Origin: Muriicola marianensis
GTDB lineage: Bacteria; Bacteroidota; Bacteroidia; Flavobacteriales; Flavobacteriaceae
Direction: 5' to 3'
Length of the DNA: 64,000 nucleotides
Assembly: GCF_014638095.1 (NCBI RefSeq)
Contig: NZ_BMFH01000001.1
Coordinates: forward strand, 434,001 to 498,000
Made by a program: the position numbers and the translations under genes
Notes under the pieces: model-generated
What the model was told of the DNA's origin: nothing
Seen by the model: only the letters and a program-made list of their open reading frames with translations
Database searches by the model: none
In this document: piece after piece, positions 24,952 to 32,871 of the stretch
Position numbering within the stretch: position 1 is the first letter of the stretch
How the letters are laid out: the number at the start of each line of letters is the position of its first letter

Positions 24952-27153
24952 ATGACCAAGATACGGACACAATACAACAGACGTTCATTTATCAAAATAT
25001 CGGCCGCAGCCGGTGGTGGTATGCTCATCGGATTCAGCTGGCTCAATGCCTGTAAACCTAATGCCCCTGAGATGGCGGCAGGTCTACCACTACCGGAAGA
25101 ATGGTACGAGATCAACGGCTATATCAAGATCGGAGATACAGGGTTGGTGACCATCTATTCGCCCAACCCGGAGATCGGACAGAATGTAAGGACCTCCATG
25201 CCCATGATCGTGGCAGAGGAGCTCGATGTACCCTGGGACCACGTGGTCGTGGAACAGGCACCACTAAATACAGGATTCTACCAGAATCAGTTTGCGGGTG
25301 GTAGTTTGTCTATCCGACTTAGCTGGAATGCCCTGCGCATGGCGGGTGCTACAGGCAGGCGCATGCTTCTGGAAGCTGCTGCCAAGGAATGGGGCTTGGG
25401 AGTGGCAGATCTCAATGCCAGTGAAGGGGTAATTTCAGAGATCAATGGAGATAGATCGATTTCTTACGGAGAAATCGCTTCCAATGCTGTTGGCATTGAA
25501 ATCCCTGAGGAAGTGGAACTCAAGGAAGTCAAAGATTTCAAACTGATCGGTACCAGCCAGAAGAACGTAGACGGGAAAAAAATCATCACAGGAGAACCTC
25601 TTTTTGGGCTGGATTTCCATCGCGATGGAATGAAGCTCGCCATGATTGCACATCCACCTGCTTTTGGCATGACCGTGGGAGATTTTAATGCAGATGAGAT
25701 CAAGGGAATGCCCGGAGTGGATGATGCTTTCGTGATCGACATTTCTATCGATGAGCCAGCTATGTTTGATGAAAAAGGCTTTCACCAGCTCGTAGCTATT
25801 GTAGGTGAGTCTACCTGGCCCTTGATGAAGGCTAAAAATGCACTCAGGGTGAACTGGCAGACCACAGGAGAGCTGGAAAGCACTGCCATCCACAAAAAAC
25901 GACTCGCGGATGCCCTGGTAAATGGTCAGGTACAGGAGAGCAGAAAAGACGGGAATCCGGAAGCTGCTTTCCGCAGAGCGGCCAAGGTCATAGAACGCAC
26001 CTATAACGCCCCCTTTATTGCGCACAATACGCTGGAGCCTATGAACTTCTTTGCCCATGTCACTGCAGACAAGGCAGAACTCATTGGCCCTACCCAGACT
26101 CCGGAAGCCCTGGAAGGTTCTGTAGCCAAATTACTGGGGATGCCTATTGAGAACATTACCGTCAACATGACGAGGATAGGCGGAGGATTTGGACGCCGGC
26201 TCTATGTGCATTTTGGTCTTGAGGCCGCTGCTATTTCCAAGCAAATTGGCGGCCCCGTCAAATTGATCTACACCCGGGAAGACGACATGACCCAGGGCAC
26301 CTACAGACCTACCTACAGTTCTGTATACAAAGCAGGTCTGGATGAAAACAATAACCTGATCGCCTTTTCAGTCAGAGGAGCAGGATTACCGGAAGGCCCC
26401 GTTTTCCCGAACAGGTTCCCGGCCGGAACAATTGAAAATTATTCAGCCGAAAAGATCCTGGCTCCTACCAATGTGACCACAGGTGCCTGGAGGGCACCCA
26501 GGTCTAACTTTACCGCAGGGGCCGAACAGTCCTTCCTGGATGAAGTGGCAGAACTGGCCGGTAAAGATCCCATAGATTTCCGCCTCGAACTGTTTGACAG
26601 GGCTATCAATGATCCCGTTGGAGCGGAGTTCGACTACGATGCGGAGCGGTATGCGGGAGTCCTCAAACTCGTTAGGGAAAAATCTAATTGGAATACCCCA
26701 ATGGAAGGGGTACACAGGGGTGTAGCCGCCTATTTCTGCCATTCCACCTATGTGGCGGAAGTCTTTGATATGGTTATGGAGAACGGAAACCCCGTTATTC
26801 AAAAGGTATGGTGCGCCGTGGATTGTGGAATAGTCGTAAATCCTGATGCAGCTGCCAATATGATACAGGGAGGTGTGGTTGATGGAATTGGCCACGCCAT
26901 GTACAGTCAGCTAACCTTCGAGAACGGGTCCCCCCGGGAGATGAACTTTGATACGTACAAGCTCATCCGCCACTCACAGGCTCCGAGAGAGATCGAAGTG
27001 TTCTTTGTGGAAAACGAGATCGCCCCGACCGGACTCGGTGAGCCAGGGCTGCCACCAGCCATGGGCGCTTTGGCTAATGCCATGTACAAGGCGACCGGAG
27101 TTCGCTATTACGACCAGCCTTTTATGGGTATGGAAAGGAAAGTAATTGGTTGA
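24952..27153 (+). CDS. Molybdopterin-binding large subunit, isoquinoline 1-oxidoreductase beta-like (xanthine dehydrogenase family)
   Basis: A 733-residue molybdenum hydroxylase catalytic subunit that would hydroxylate an aldehyde or N-heterocycle. The N terminus has a twin-arginine signal (NRRSFIKISAAAGGG), so it is folded before export to the periplasm; SWLNAC after it could be a lipobox. The body shows GGGFGRRLYVHFGLEAAAIS, GAWRAPRSNFTAGAEQSFLDE and the C-terminal GEPGLPPAMGALANAMYKATG, whose Glu is the expected catalytic base. Unlike the CoxL type it lacks an FAD partner. The substrate is unknown; annotation as isoquinoline oxidoreductase is by family only. It converges with the hydroxyproline operon. 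Confidence 0.88.
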   Translation: MTKIRTQYNRRSFIKISAAAGGGMLIGFSWLNACKPNAPEMAAGLPLPEEWYEINGYIKIGDTGLVTIYSPNPEIGQNVRTSMPMIVAEELDVPWDHVVVEQAPLNTGFYQNQFAGGSLSIRLSWNALRMAGATGRRMLLEAAAKEWGLGVADLNASEGVISEINGDRSISYGEIASNAVGIEIPEEVELKEVKDFKLIGTSQKNVDGKKIITGEPLFGLDFHRDGMKLAMIAHPPAFGMTVGDFNADEIKGMPGVDDAFVIDISIDEPAMFDEKGFHQLVAIVGESTWPLMKAKNALRVNWQTTGELESTAIHKKRLADALVNGQVQESRKDGNPEAAFRRAAKVIERTYNAPFIAHNTLEPMNFFAHVTADKAELIGPTQTPEALEGSVAKLLGMPIENITVNMTRIGGGFGRRLYVHFGLEAAAISKQIGGPVKLIYTREDDMTQGTYRPTYSSVYKAGLDENNNLIAFSVRGAGLPEGPVFPNRFPAGTIENYSAEKILAPTNVTTGAWRAPRSNFTAGAEQSFLDEVAELAGKDPIDFRLELFDRAINDPVGAEFDYDAERYAGVLKLVREKSNWNTPMEGVHRGVAAYFCHSTYVAEVFDMVMENGNPVIQKVWCAVDCGIVVNPDAAANMIQGGVVDGIGHAMYSQLTFENGSPREMNFDTYKLIRHSQAPREIEVFFVENEIAPTGLGEPGLPPAMGALANAMYKATGVRYYDQPFMGMERKVIG

Positions 27154-27174
27154 TCAACGGGCTTCGCTTGCAGG

Positions 27175-28182
27175 TCAGATAACCTGAAATCCGTGGGCAA
27201 AAGGATCGGCATCATCTATGGTGATCCTGTTATAGCCTGTGGTTTTTGCCCATCCCTGAATTCCGGGAATAATAGCTCTATGGTCCCCTACCCGGGTAAT
27301 GCCTTCAATGGTACCGGTAAAGGTAGACCCTATGATACTTTCGTGTACAAATGGATCTCCTTCCTGTAATTTACCCTTGGCATACCACTGGGCCATCCTG
27401 GCTGATGTACCCGTACCACAGGGTGATCTGTCAATGGCTTTTTCTCCGTAAAAGACCGCATTCCGGGCTGTGGAAGTCAATGCAACCGGCTCTCCCGTCC
27501 ACATGAGATGACTCACATCCCTGATCGTTGGATCTTCCGGATGAACAAACCGATCCGGGTACTTTTCATTGATCTTTTGGCGGATAAGTGGACTGAGCTG
27601 GACGAGCTGGCTCGCAGTGAAATGAGATAAGCCTTTATAATTCTCCTGCGGATCTATGATCACATAGAAATTGCCCCCGTAGGCCACATCAAAGATCAGC
27701 CTACCCAAGACAGGGCAATCGACCTCTAACTTTTCAGCGGCGAGGTAAGAAGGTACGTTCCTGAGTTTTACCCAGGCTACTTTTCCTTTCTCCATACCGT
27801 ATTGTGCAACAATGGTACCGGCCGGGGCCTCCATCCTGACCTCCCCCTGGGTTTTCGGAATCACCACCTTTTCCTCTATCGCCATCGTGATGGTCCCAAT
27901 GGCACCATGGCCACACATAGGCAGGCAACCGCTGGTCTCAATGAACAGGATCCCAAAGTCGTTTTCGGGATTGGCAGGTGGGTAGAGGATACTTCCGCTC
28001 ATCATGTCATGACCCCGGGGCTCAAACATCAGGCCTTTTCTTATCCAGTCGTATTCCTTTAAAAAATGTTGTCGCTTTTCACTCATGGTGGCCCCCTTGA
28101 GGTCCGGGCCTCCTTTCACCACCAGCCTGACGGGATTGCCGCAGGTATGACCGTCTACGCAGTAAAATGTCTGCCTCGCCAT
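27175..28182 (-). CDS. 4-hydroxyproline 2-epimerase (proline racemase family)
   Basis: A 335-residue cofactor-independent epimerase likely to convert trans-4-hydroxy-L-proline to cis-4-hydroxy-D-proline. Both catalytic cysteines are present: Cys90 in LPMCGHGAIG and Cys255 in DRSPCGTGTSARM. The RGHDMMSGSILYPP motif and the context separate it from trans-3-hydroxyproline dehydratase, which has Thr in place of the second Cys. It is the last gene of the minus-strand operon, starting 7 bp after the aldehyde dehydrogenase stop. Proline racemase proper is a less likely alternative given the partner genes. Confidence 0.88.
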   Translation of the reverse strand: MARQTFYCVDGHTCGNPVRLVVKGGPDLKGATMSEKRQHFLKEYDWIRKGLMFEPRGHDMMSGSILYPPANPENDFGILFIETSGCLPMCGHGAIGTITMAIEEKVVIPKTQGEVRMEAPAGTIVAQYGMEKGKVAWVKLRNVPSYLAAEKLEVDCPVLGRLIFDVAYGGNFYVIIDPQENYKGLSHFTASQLVQLSPLIRQKINEKYPDRFVHPEDPTIRDVSHLMWTGEPVALTSTARNAVFYGEKAIDRSPCGTGTSARMAQWYAKGKLQEGDPFVHESIIGSTFTGTIEGITRVGDHRAIIPGIQGWAKTTGYNRITIDDADPFAHGFQVI

Positions 28183-28188
28183 GGGGTA

Positions 28189-29772
28189 TTATACTTTGTC
28201 CCGGGTAAGTTTTCCATTGACCCGCCTTAGTAAACTTAAGGGGTTCGCATTTTGAAGTGCCGGTGGCAGGAGGGAATCCGGGCAATTTTGAAAACACACC
28301 GGCCTTAGCCAGCGATTGATCGCATCTTCCCCAACGGCCGTAAACCGGTTATCTGTAGTGGCCGGGTATGGTCCGCCGTGATGCATGGATGCACAGACCT
28401 CTACTCCTGTAGGCACTCCATTAAAGATAAGTCGGCCGACCCTTTCCTTTAGTTGCCTTAACAGGAAATCATATCCTGCCAGTTCCTCGGGAGTCCCGAT
28501 CACTGACGCAGTGAGTTGCCCTTCGATCAGAGCAACCGAACGTTCAAGGTCCTCGATGTTCTGACATATCACTAATAAGGAAAAGGGACCAAACACCTCC
28601 TGGTGCAGCCTTGGGTTCTCCCTGAAATCAGCGGCTTTTACTTTCAGAATGGTAGGTCTGCCCACATTGGGTTTTGCTGTATCACTCAGTTCTGCAATGA
28701 TGGAGGTACCTTTTTGTTCTCTGGCCTGTTCCCTTCCCCGGTTGTATTTCTCGGCGATGTCCGGGTGGAGCATGGTGGAGGGTGATATCCTGAGTATTTC
28801 CTCCGAAAGTAATTCCGTAAAGCGATCCAGGTCCGAATTCTCAATCCCCATCAGGATCCCCGGATTCGTACAAAACTGCCCGCTCCCCAGAGTTACCGAG
28901 CCGGCAATGGTCCTGGCCCATGAATCTTTTTCCTTCTTCAAGATCTCCGGCAGAAGGATCACGGGATTGACACTTCCCATTTCAGCAAATACCGGGATGG
29001 GTTCTTCCCTCGATGCGGCCAGATTGAAAAGCGCACGCCCGCCCCCGTGGCTGCCGGTAAAGCCAACGGCCTTGACATGAGGATGTTTTACAAGTGCTTC
29101 CCCCACCCCATGTCCTTTGCTGTTGAGATGCGAAAACACCCCTTCCGGCAGACCGTGTTTTCTAGCAGCTGCGGCAATGGCTGATGACACTATATTCCCG
29201 GTTCCTGCGTGCATAGGGTGCCCTTTGACGATCACCGGACAGCCGGCAGCTAGTGCACTGGCCGTATCCCCACCGGCGGAGGAATAAGCTAATGGGAAAT
29301 TGCTGGCTCCAAAGACCACAACAGGTCCTACAGGTACCATCATTTTCCTGAGATCCACTCTGGGATTGGGTTCACGATGTGGGAGGGCGGTATCAATACT
29401 CGGTTGAACATAGGAACCTTCTTCCACGAGCTTGGCATACAATTCTAATTGTCCGACGGTCCTGCCCCGCTCCCCTCTTGCCCGGCCTTCAGGCAAGCCC
29501 GATTCGGAACAATACAGATCGATCAGGTCATCACCAAGAGCCATGATCTCTTCAGCTATGGAGCGAAGAAACCTGGCCCGGGTCTCCTTGCTGGTTTCCG
29601 CATAAAAACCGGCAGCACTGTGCGCAAGGCCTACGGCCTCCTCTACCTCCTCCCGCGAGGCTTCGTAAAAAACGATCTCATTCTCCTTATTCAGTATGGG
29701 GTTTATCGTCCTGAACGTGACATTTCCCCTCTGGGTCCTGTCATATCCTATTATATTCTTTCCGTCTAACAT
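28189..29772 (-). CDS. 2,5-dioxovalerate (alpha-ketoglutarate semialdehyde) dehydrogenase
   Basis: A 527-residue NAD(P)-dependent aldehyde dehydrogenase that would oxidise 2-oxoglutarate semialdehyde to 2-oxoglutarate, the last step of hydroxyproline degradation. The active-site residues are Glu264 (VFAEMGSVNP) and Cys301 (GSGQFCTNPG), and the cofactor loop is GFTGSHGGGRAL. The MGSVNPV and QFCTNPG forms are typical of the KGSADH type III group found with hydroxyproline genes. It lies between the DapA-like gene and the epimerase with 10-bp and 6-bp spacing. It could also serve sugar-acid pathways. Confidence 0.87.
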   Translation of the reverse strand: MLDGKNIIGYDRTQRGNVTFRTINPILNKENEIVFYEASREEVEEAVGLAHSAAGFYAETSKETRARFLRSIAEEIMALGDDLIDLYCSESGLPEGRARGERGRTVGQLELYAKLVEEGSYVQPSIDTALPHREPNPRVDLRKMMVPVGPVVVFGASNFPLAYSSAGGDTASALAAGCPVIVKGHPMHAGTGNIVSSAIAAAARKHGLPEGVFSHLNSKGHGVGEALVKHPHVKAVGFTGSHGGGRALFNLAASREEPIPVFAEMGSVNPVILLPEILKKEKDSWARTIAGSVTLGSGQFCTNPGILMGIENSDLDRFTELLSEEILRISPSTMLHPDIAEKYNRGREQAREQKGTSIIAELSDTAKPNVGRPTILKVKAADFRENPRLHQEVFGPFSLLVICQNIEDLERSVALIEGQLTASVIGTPEELAGYDFLLRQLKERVGRLIFNGVPTGVEVCASMHHGGPYPATTDNRFTAVGEDAINRWLRPVCFQNCPDSLLPPALQNANPLSLLRRVNGKLTRDKV

Positions 29773-29782
29773 ATCAATGCTT

Positions 29783-30697
29783 CTATGAATAGGTAAGCTG
29801 AGACAAAACAGGCCTGTTGGCGAGGGCCGTCTCTATGATCCGTAATACCCTTTGCCTCTCTTCTCCCTGAAGCGGGAGCCTTGGTGCCCTCACATGCTCA
29901 CTGCCAAGTCCGGTGGCCACTTCTGCCAACTTGATATTCTGAACGAGCTGGGGATTGATGTCCAGTTCCAGTAAAGGCATGAACCAGCGATAAATAGCCA
30001 GTGCTTCCTTGAACTGTCCAGCTTTAGCCAATTTGTAAATGGCAACCGTCTCTTCCGGAAAAGCACAGACTAGTCCGGCTACCCATCCGTCGGCTCCTGC
30101 GACCATGCTTTCGAAGGCCAGGGTATCCACTCCGCACAATATCTTTAATCGTTCCCCGAAGCTGTTGCGCAAACGCGTAATATTGGTAATGTCGCGCGTG
30201 GATTCTTTAACCGCCTGAATATTCCTGAATTTGAGCAGGGTATCAAACATGTCAAGAGTTACCTCTATCCCATAGTCTACCGGATTGTTATAGATCATGA
30301 TCGGAAGATCCGTACTGCGTGCAACTTCCGAGAAATAGGTAACAGTCTCATGTGCTGTGGCCTTGTATCGCATTGGGGGCAACATCATCAGTCCGTCCGC
30401 TCCAAATTGTTGAGCATTCTCAGCTGCCAGGATAGCTCCTTTGGTAGATTGTTCTGCTATGTTGATGATTACCGGTACGCTCTCCTTCACATGAGCCACC
30501 GTTGCCCTTACCAGTTCTTCCTTTTCGCCATCCTCGAGGGTGCTGGCTTCTCCAAGTGTCCCACCGAGAATGATCCCGCTAACTCCCGCCTTTAACTGGG
30601 CCTCAATATTCTTCAGAAAGAGATCCAGATCCAGGGTATCTTCTGTTGTAAACTTTGTGGTCACAGCTGGCATGACCCCTTCCCATACTACCTTCAT
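29783..30697 (-). CDS. DapA-family lyase, probable cis-4-hydroxyproline pathway deaminase (1-pyrroline-4-hydroxy-2-carboxylate deaminase)
   Basis: A 304-residue class I aldolase-type protein of the DHDPS/NAL family. The Schiff-base Lys164 (AVKESTRD) and the catalytic Tyr136 (IMIYNNP) are present, with the GGTLGEASTL N-terminal motif. In hydroxyproline operons this family member converts 1-pyrroline-4-hydroxy-2-carboxylate to 2-oxoglutarate semialdehyde plus ammonia. The neighbours make that function likelier than dihydrodipicolinate synthase. It is the first gene of the operon. A GTACTTTGCAG stretch upstream on the minus strand may be its promoter. Confidence 0.82.
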   Translation of the reverse strand: MKVVWEGVMPAVTTKFTTEDTLDLDLFLKNIEAQLKAGVSGIILGGTLGEASTLEDGEKEELVRATVAHVKESVPVIINIAEQSTKGAILAAENAQQFGADGLMMLPPMRYKATAHETVTYFSEVARSTDLPIMIYNNPVDYGIEVTLDMFDTLLKFRNIQAVKESTRDITNITRLRNSFGERLKILCGVDTLAFESMVAGADGWVAGLVCAFPEETVAIYKLAKAGQFKEALAIYRWFMPLLELDINPQLVQNIKLAEVATGLGSEHVRAPRLPLQGEERQRVLRIIETALANRPVLSQLTYS

Positions 30698-30841
30698 ACT
30701 GAAAAGACTTAGGCTGCAAAGTACATTTCTTTCTTTGCAAACACAAGGAATCTCCTATGTGAATTCAAATTGAAAAACACAGATAGAAACACTTGATTTT
30801 CAGCACCTCACAAGTGATCAGAATTCGAATTTTAATATCCC

Positions 30842-30876
30842 TTTGATACTTTTTCTGATAGTTTTACCTATTTTTG
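30842..30876 (+). promoter_or_regulatory. Candidate Bacteroidota promoter of the M28 peptidase
   Basis: TTTG at 30842-30845 and TATTTTTG at 30869-30876 match the -33 TTTG and -7 TANNTTTG elements with 23 bp between them, 20 bp before the start at 30897. Confidence 0.5.
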
Positions 30877-30896
30877 GGCCACTCAGAAAAATTGTT

Positions 30897-32456
30897 ATGA
30901 CAAAGTACTTACTTCTAACAGGCCTCCTCTGCGTGGCGGCCTGCAATTCGACCAGCAAAACAGCCAGTGCGCCTGTTGCTCAAACATCTATGGCAGACCC
31001 TGTGACCTACGCAGCTACCATCACGGAAAGCGAACTCAAGGATCACTTGTATACCTATGCCTCTGATGAATTTGAGGGCAGAGAAACAGGAACTGAAGGC
31101 CAGAAAAAGGCTGTCAATTATCTGCGTCAGCATTATATGGATTTAGGGATTCCTGCAGCCCAGGAAAACGGGGATTACTTTCAGAAGGTTCCTCTCGAAA
31201 TGGCTAAACTACCCAAAGGATCCATAAAGGTCTCTGGGAAGGAATTTACGCTCGGGGAGGACTTCATTGCCTTTTATCCTTTTGAGGGAGAGTTTGATGA
31301 GGTAGTTTATGCCGGGTATGGGATAGATGATGAAAAGTATTCAGACTATCAGGGCCTGGATGTGAAAGGAAAGGTGATCCTTGCGCGCTCCGGAGAACCC
31401 ATGTTGGAAGACGGGAATTATCTTCTGTCGGGAAATAATAAACCATCTTCCTGGGGAAATATGTCTGAGGGAATTGAAAAGAGAGTCGATGCAGCTCAGT
31501 CCAGAGGCGCCAGAGCAGTTCTTCTCATAGATGAAGACAATTTTAAGAGATACCTGAGGTACTACGAAAGGATGAAGGATTCGGACAGGGGTCGTCTCGG
31601 TTTTGCAGACGACAAGGAAAATCCTTCCCTCGTCCTGGTGAGCGAGGATATGGCCAAAGCAATTTTTCCAAAACTGGAATCCCTGAAAGGAAGTTATACT
31701 GAAGAAGTTGAGCTGTTTGCCAACCTGCAGAATTCCAATGAGCCTATTCCCACAGAAAATGTAGTGGCTTACATCAAGGGATCCGAGAAACCTGACGAAT
31801 ATATCGTGATCTCCTCCCACCTCGACCATATTGGGGTGTCGCGGGACGGAAGCATTAACAATGGAGCAGATGACGACGGTTCTGGATCCGTCGCCATGCT
31901 CGAGATCGCGGAAGCATTTCAAAAAGCTGTGGAGGCAGGCAACAGACCTAAACGATCTGTCGTTTTCCTGCATGTTACAGGCGAAGAAAAAGGATTGCTA
32001 GGATCTCGGTATTATACAGACTATGAGCCGATTTTTCCGCTGGAGAAAACTGTTGCCAACCTCAATATCGACATGATCGGAAGGATTGATCCGAAGAGGG
32101 AAGGTGACCGAAATTATATCTACCTGATCGGTTCTGATAAACTGAGTTCAGACCTGCACCGCCTATCTGAAGAGATTAATGACAGGTATACCAAGATCAC
32201 CCTGGATTATACCTACAATGATGAAAATGATCCCAACAGATTCTATTACAGAAGTGATCACTACAACTTTGCCAAGAACAATGTGCCCATCATATTCTAT
32301 TTCAATGGTACACATGCCGACTATCACCGCCCTGGTGACACGCCGGACAAGATCAACTACGATCTGCTTACCAATCGCGCCCGACTGGTATTCCACACGG
32401 CCTGGGCTGTGGCCAATCGGGATCAAAGGGTCATGGTAGATAAGCTCTCAAAATAA
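30897..32456 (+). CDS. M28-family metallopeptidase lipoprotein (zinc aminopeptidase-like)
   Basis: An exported peptidase of about 519 residues. The lipoprotein signal is MTKYLLLTGLLCVAAC. A protease-associated (PA) insert lies roughly at residues 120-260 (ARAVLLIDEDNF). The M28 catalytic part has the zinc motifs: ISSHLDHIGV (His, Asp), NNGADDDGSGSVAMLE (Asp bridging), HVTGEEKGLLGSRYY (Glu catalytic and ligand), NIDMIGR and the final ADYHRPGDTPDKINYD (His). It probably cleaves N-terminal residues from peptides in the periplasm or at the surface. ATG 30897 is chosen because the lipoprotein signal starts there; the frame runs further upstream through the promoter. Confidence 0.88.
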   Translation: MTKYLLLTGLLCVAACNSTSKTASAPVAQTSMADPVTYAATITESELKDHLYTYASDEFEGRETGTEGQKKAVNYLRQHYMDLGIPAAQENGDYFQKVPLEMAKLPKGSIKVSGKEFTLGEDFIAFYPFEGEFDEVVYAGYGIDDEKYSDYQGLDVKGKVILARSGEPMLEDGNYLLSGNNKPSSWGNMSEGIEKRVDAAQSRGARAVLLIDEDNFKRYLRYYERMKDSDRGRLGFADDKENPSLVLVSEDMAKAIFPKLESLKGSYTEEVELFANLQNSNEPIPTENVVAYIKGSEKPDEYIVISSHLDHIGVSRDGSINNGADDDGSGSVAMLEIAEAFQKAVEAGNRPKRSVVFLHVTGEEKGLLGSRYYTDYEPIFPLEKTVANLNIDMIGRIDPKREGDRNYIYLIGSDKLSSDLHRLSEEINDRYTKITLDYTYNDENDPNRFYYRSDHYNFAKNNVPIIFYFNGTHADYHRPGDTPDKINYDLLTNRARLVFHTAWAVANRDQRVMVDKLSK

Positions 32457-32472
32457 GGATTCATCGAATCAA

Positions 32473-32506
32473 CAAAAAAACCCCGCTAAACTGCGGGGTT
32501 TTTTCT
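32473..32506. terminator. Bidirectional rho-independent terminator
   Basis: Arms AAAAAACCCCGC and GCGGGGTTTTTT flank a TAAACT loop, with A- and T-runs on both sides. It serves the M28 peptidase and, on the other strand, may act as a backstop beyond the tRNA-His terminator. Confidence 0.88.
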
Positions 32507-32528
32507 TTACTTCATTTAGGCTGTTGCA

Positions 32529-32560
32529 AAAAAAAGTCCCGTTCTCTAAAACGGGACTTT
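32529..32560 (-). terminator. Terminator of tRNA-His
   Basis: Perfect arms AAAGTCCCGTT (32533-32543) and AACGGGACTTT (32550-32560), followed on the minus strand by a run of T residues; it begins 10 bp beyond the tRNA 3' end. Confidence 0.85.
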
Positions 32561-32569
32561 GTTCTTTCG

Positions 32570-32643
32570 GGTGGAAGACCGGGCTCGAACCGGCGACCTC
32601 TGGAACCACAATCCAGCGCTCTAACCAACTGAGCTACAACCAC
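32570..32643 (-). tRNA. tRNA-His(GUG) with two U-U oppositions in the acceptor stem
   Basis: The minus strand reads GTGGTTGTAGCTCAG at its 5' end, anticodon loop TTGTGGT (GTG, histidine) and a T arm GCCGG-TTCGAGC-CCGGT. The acceptor strands are GTGGTTG and CTTCCAC, giving T-T at positions 5-68 and 6-67 while the remaining five pairs form. A G precedes position 1 and position 73 is C, the G-1:C73 identity pair of tRNA-His. CCA is not encoded. Confidence 0.88.
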
Positions 32644-32871
32644 CATAGCCAAGCGGTCGCAAAGGTAATTTTTTTTACCCAATGCATCAACATAAAACGA
32701 TCGTAATTTTCTTCAGATTTTTAGGAACCCCTGATCGAGGTTTACCCTCTAAAGGCCCCTGATCGCGCTAGTTTTTCCGCCCAAACGTTCCTAAACATCG
32801 ATATAACACACAAAAAACGGCATTTCACAACAATTATTAGAACAGGCTTCACCTCGGAATTATTTTTATAA

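Noticed and set aside
32524-32706. Plus-strand frame with GLEPATSGTTIQRSNQLSYNHH-like sequence
   Set aside because: It is the antisense translation of tRNA-His, a typical spurious ORF.
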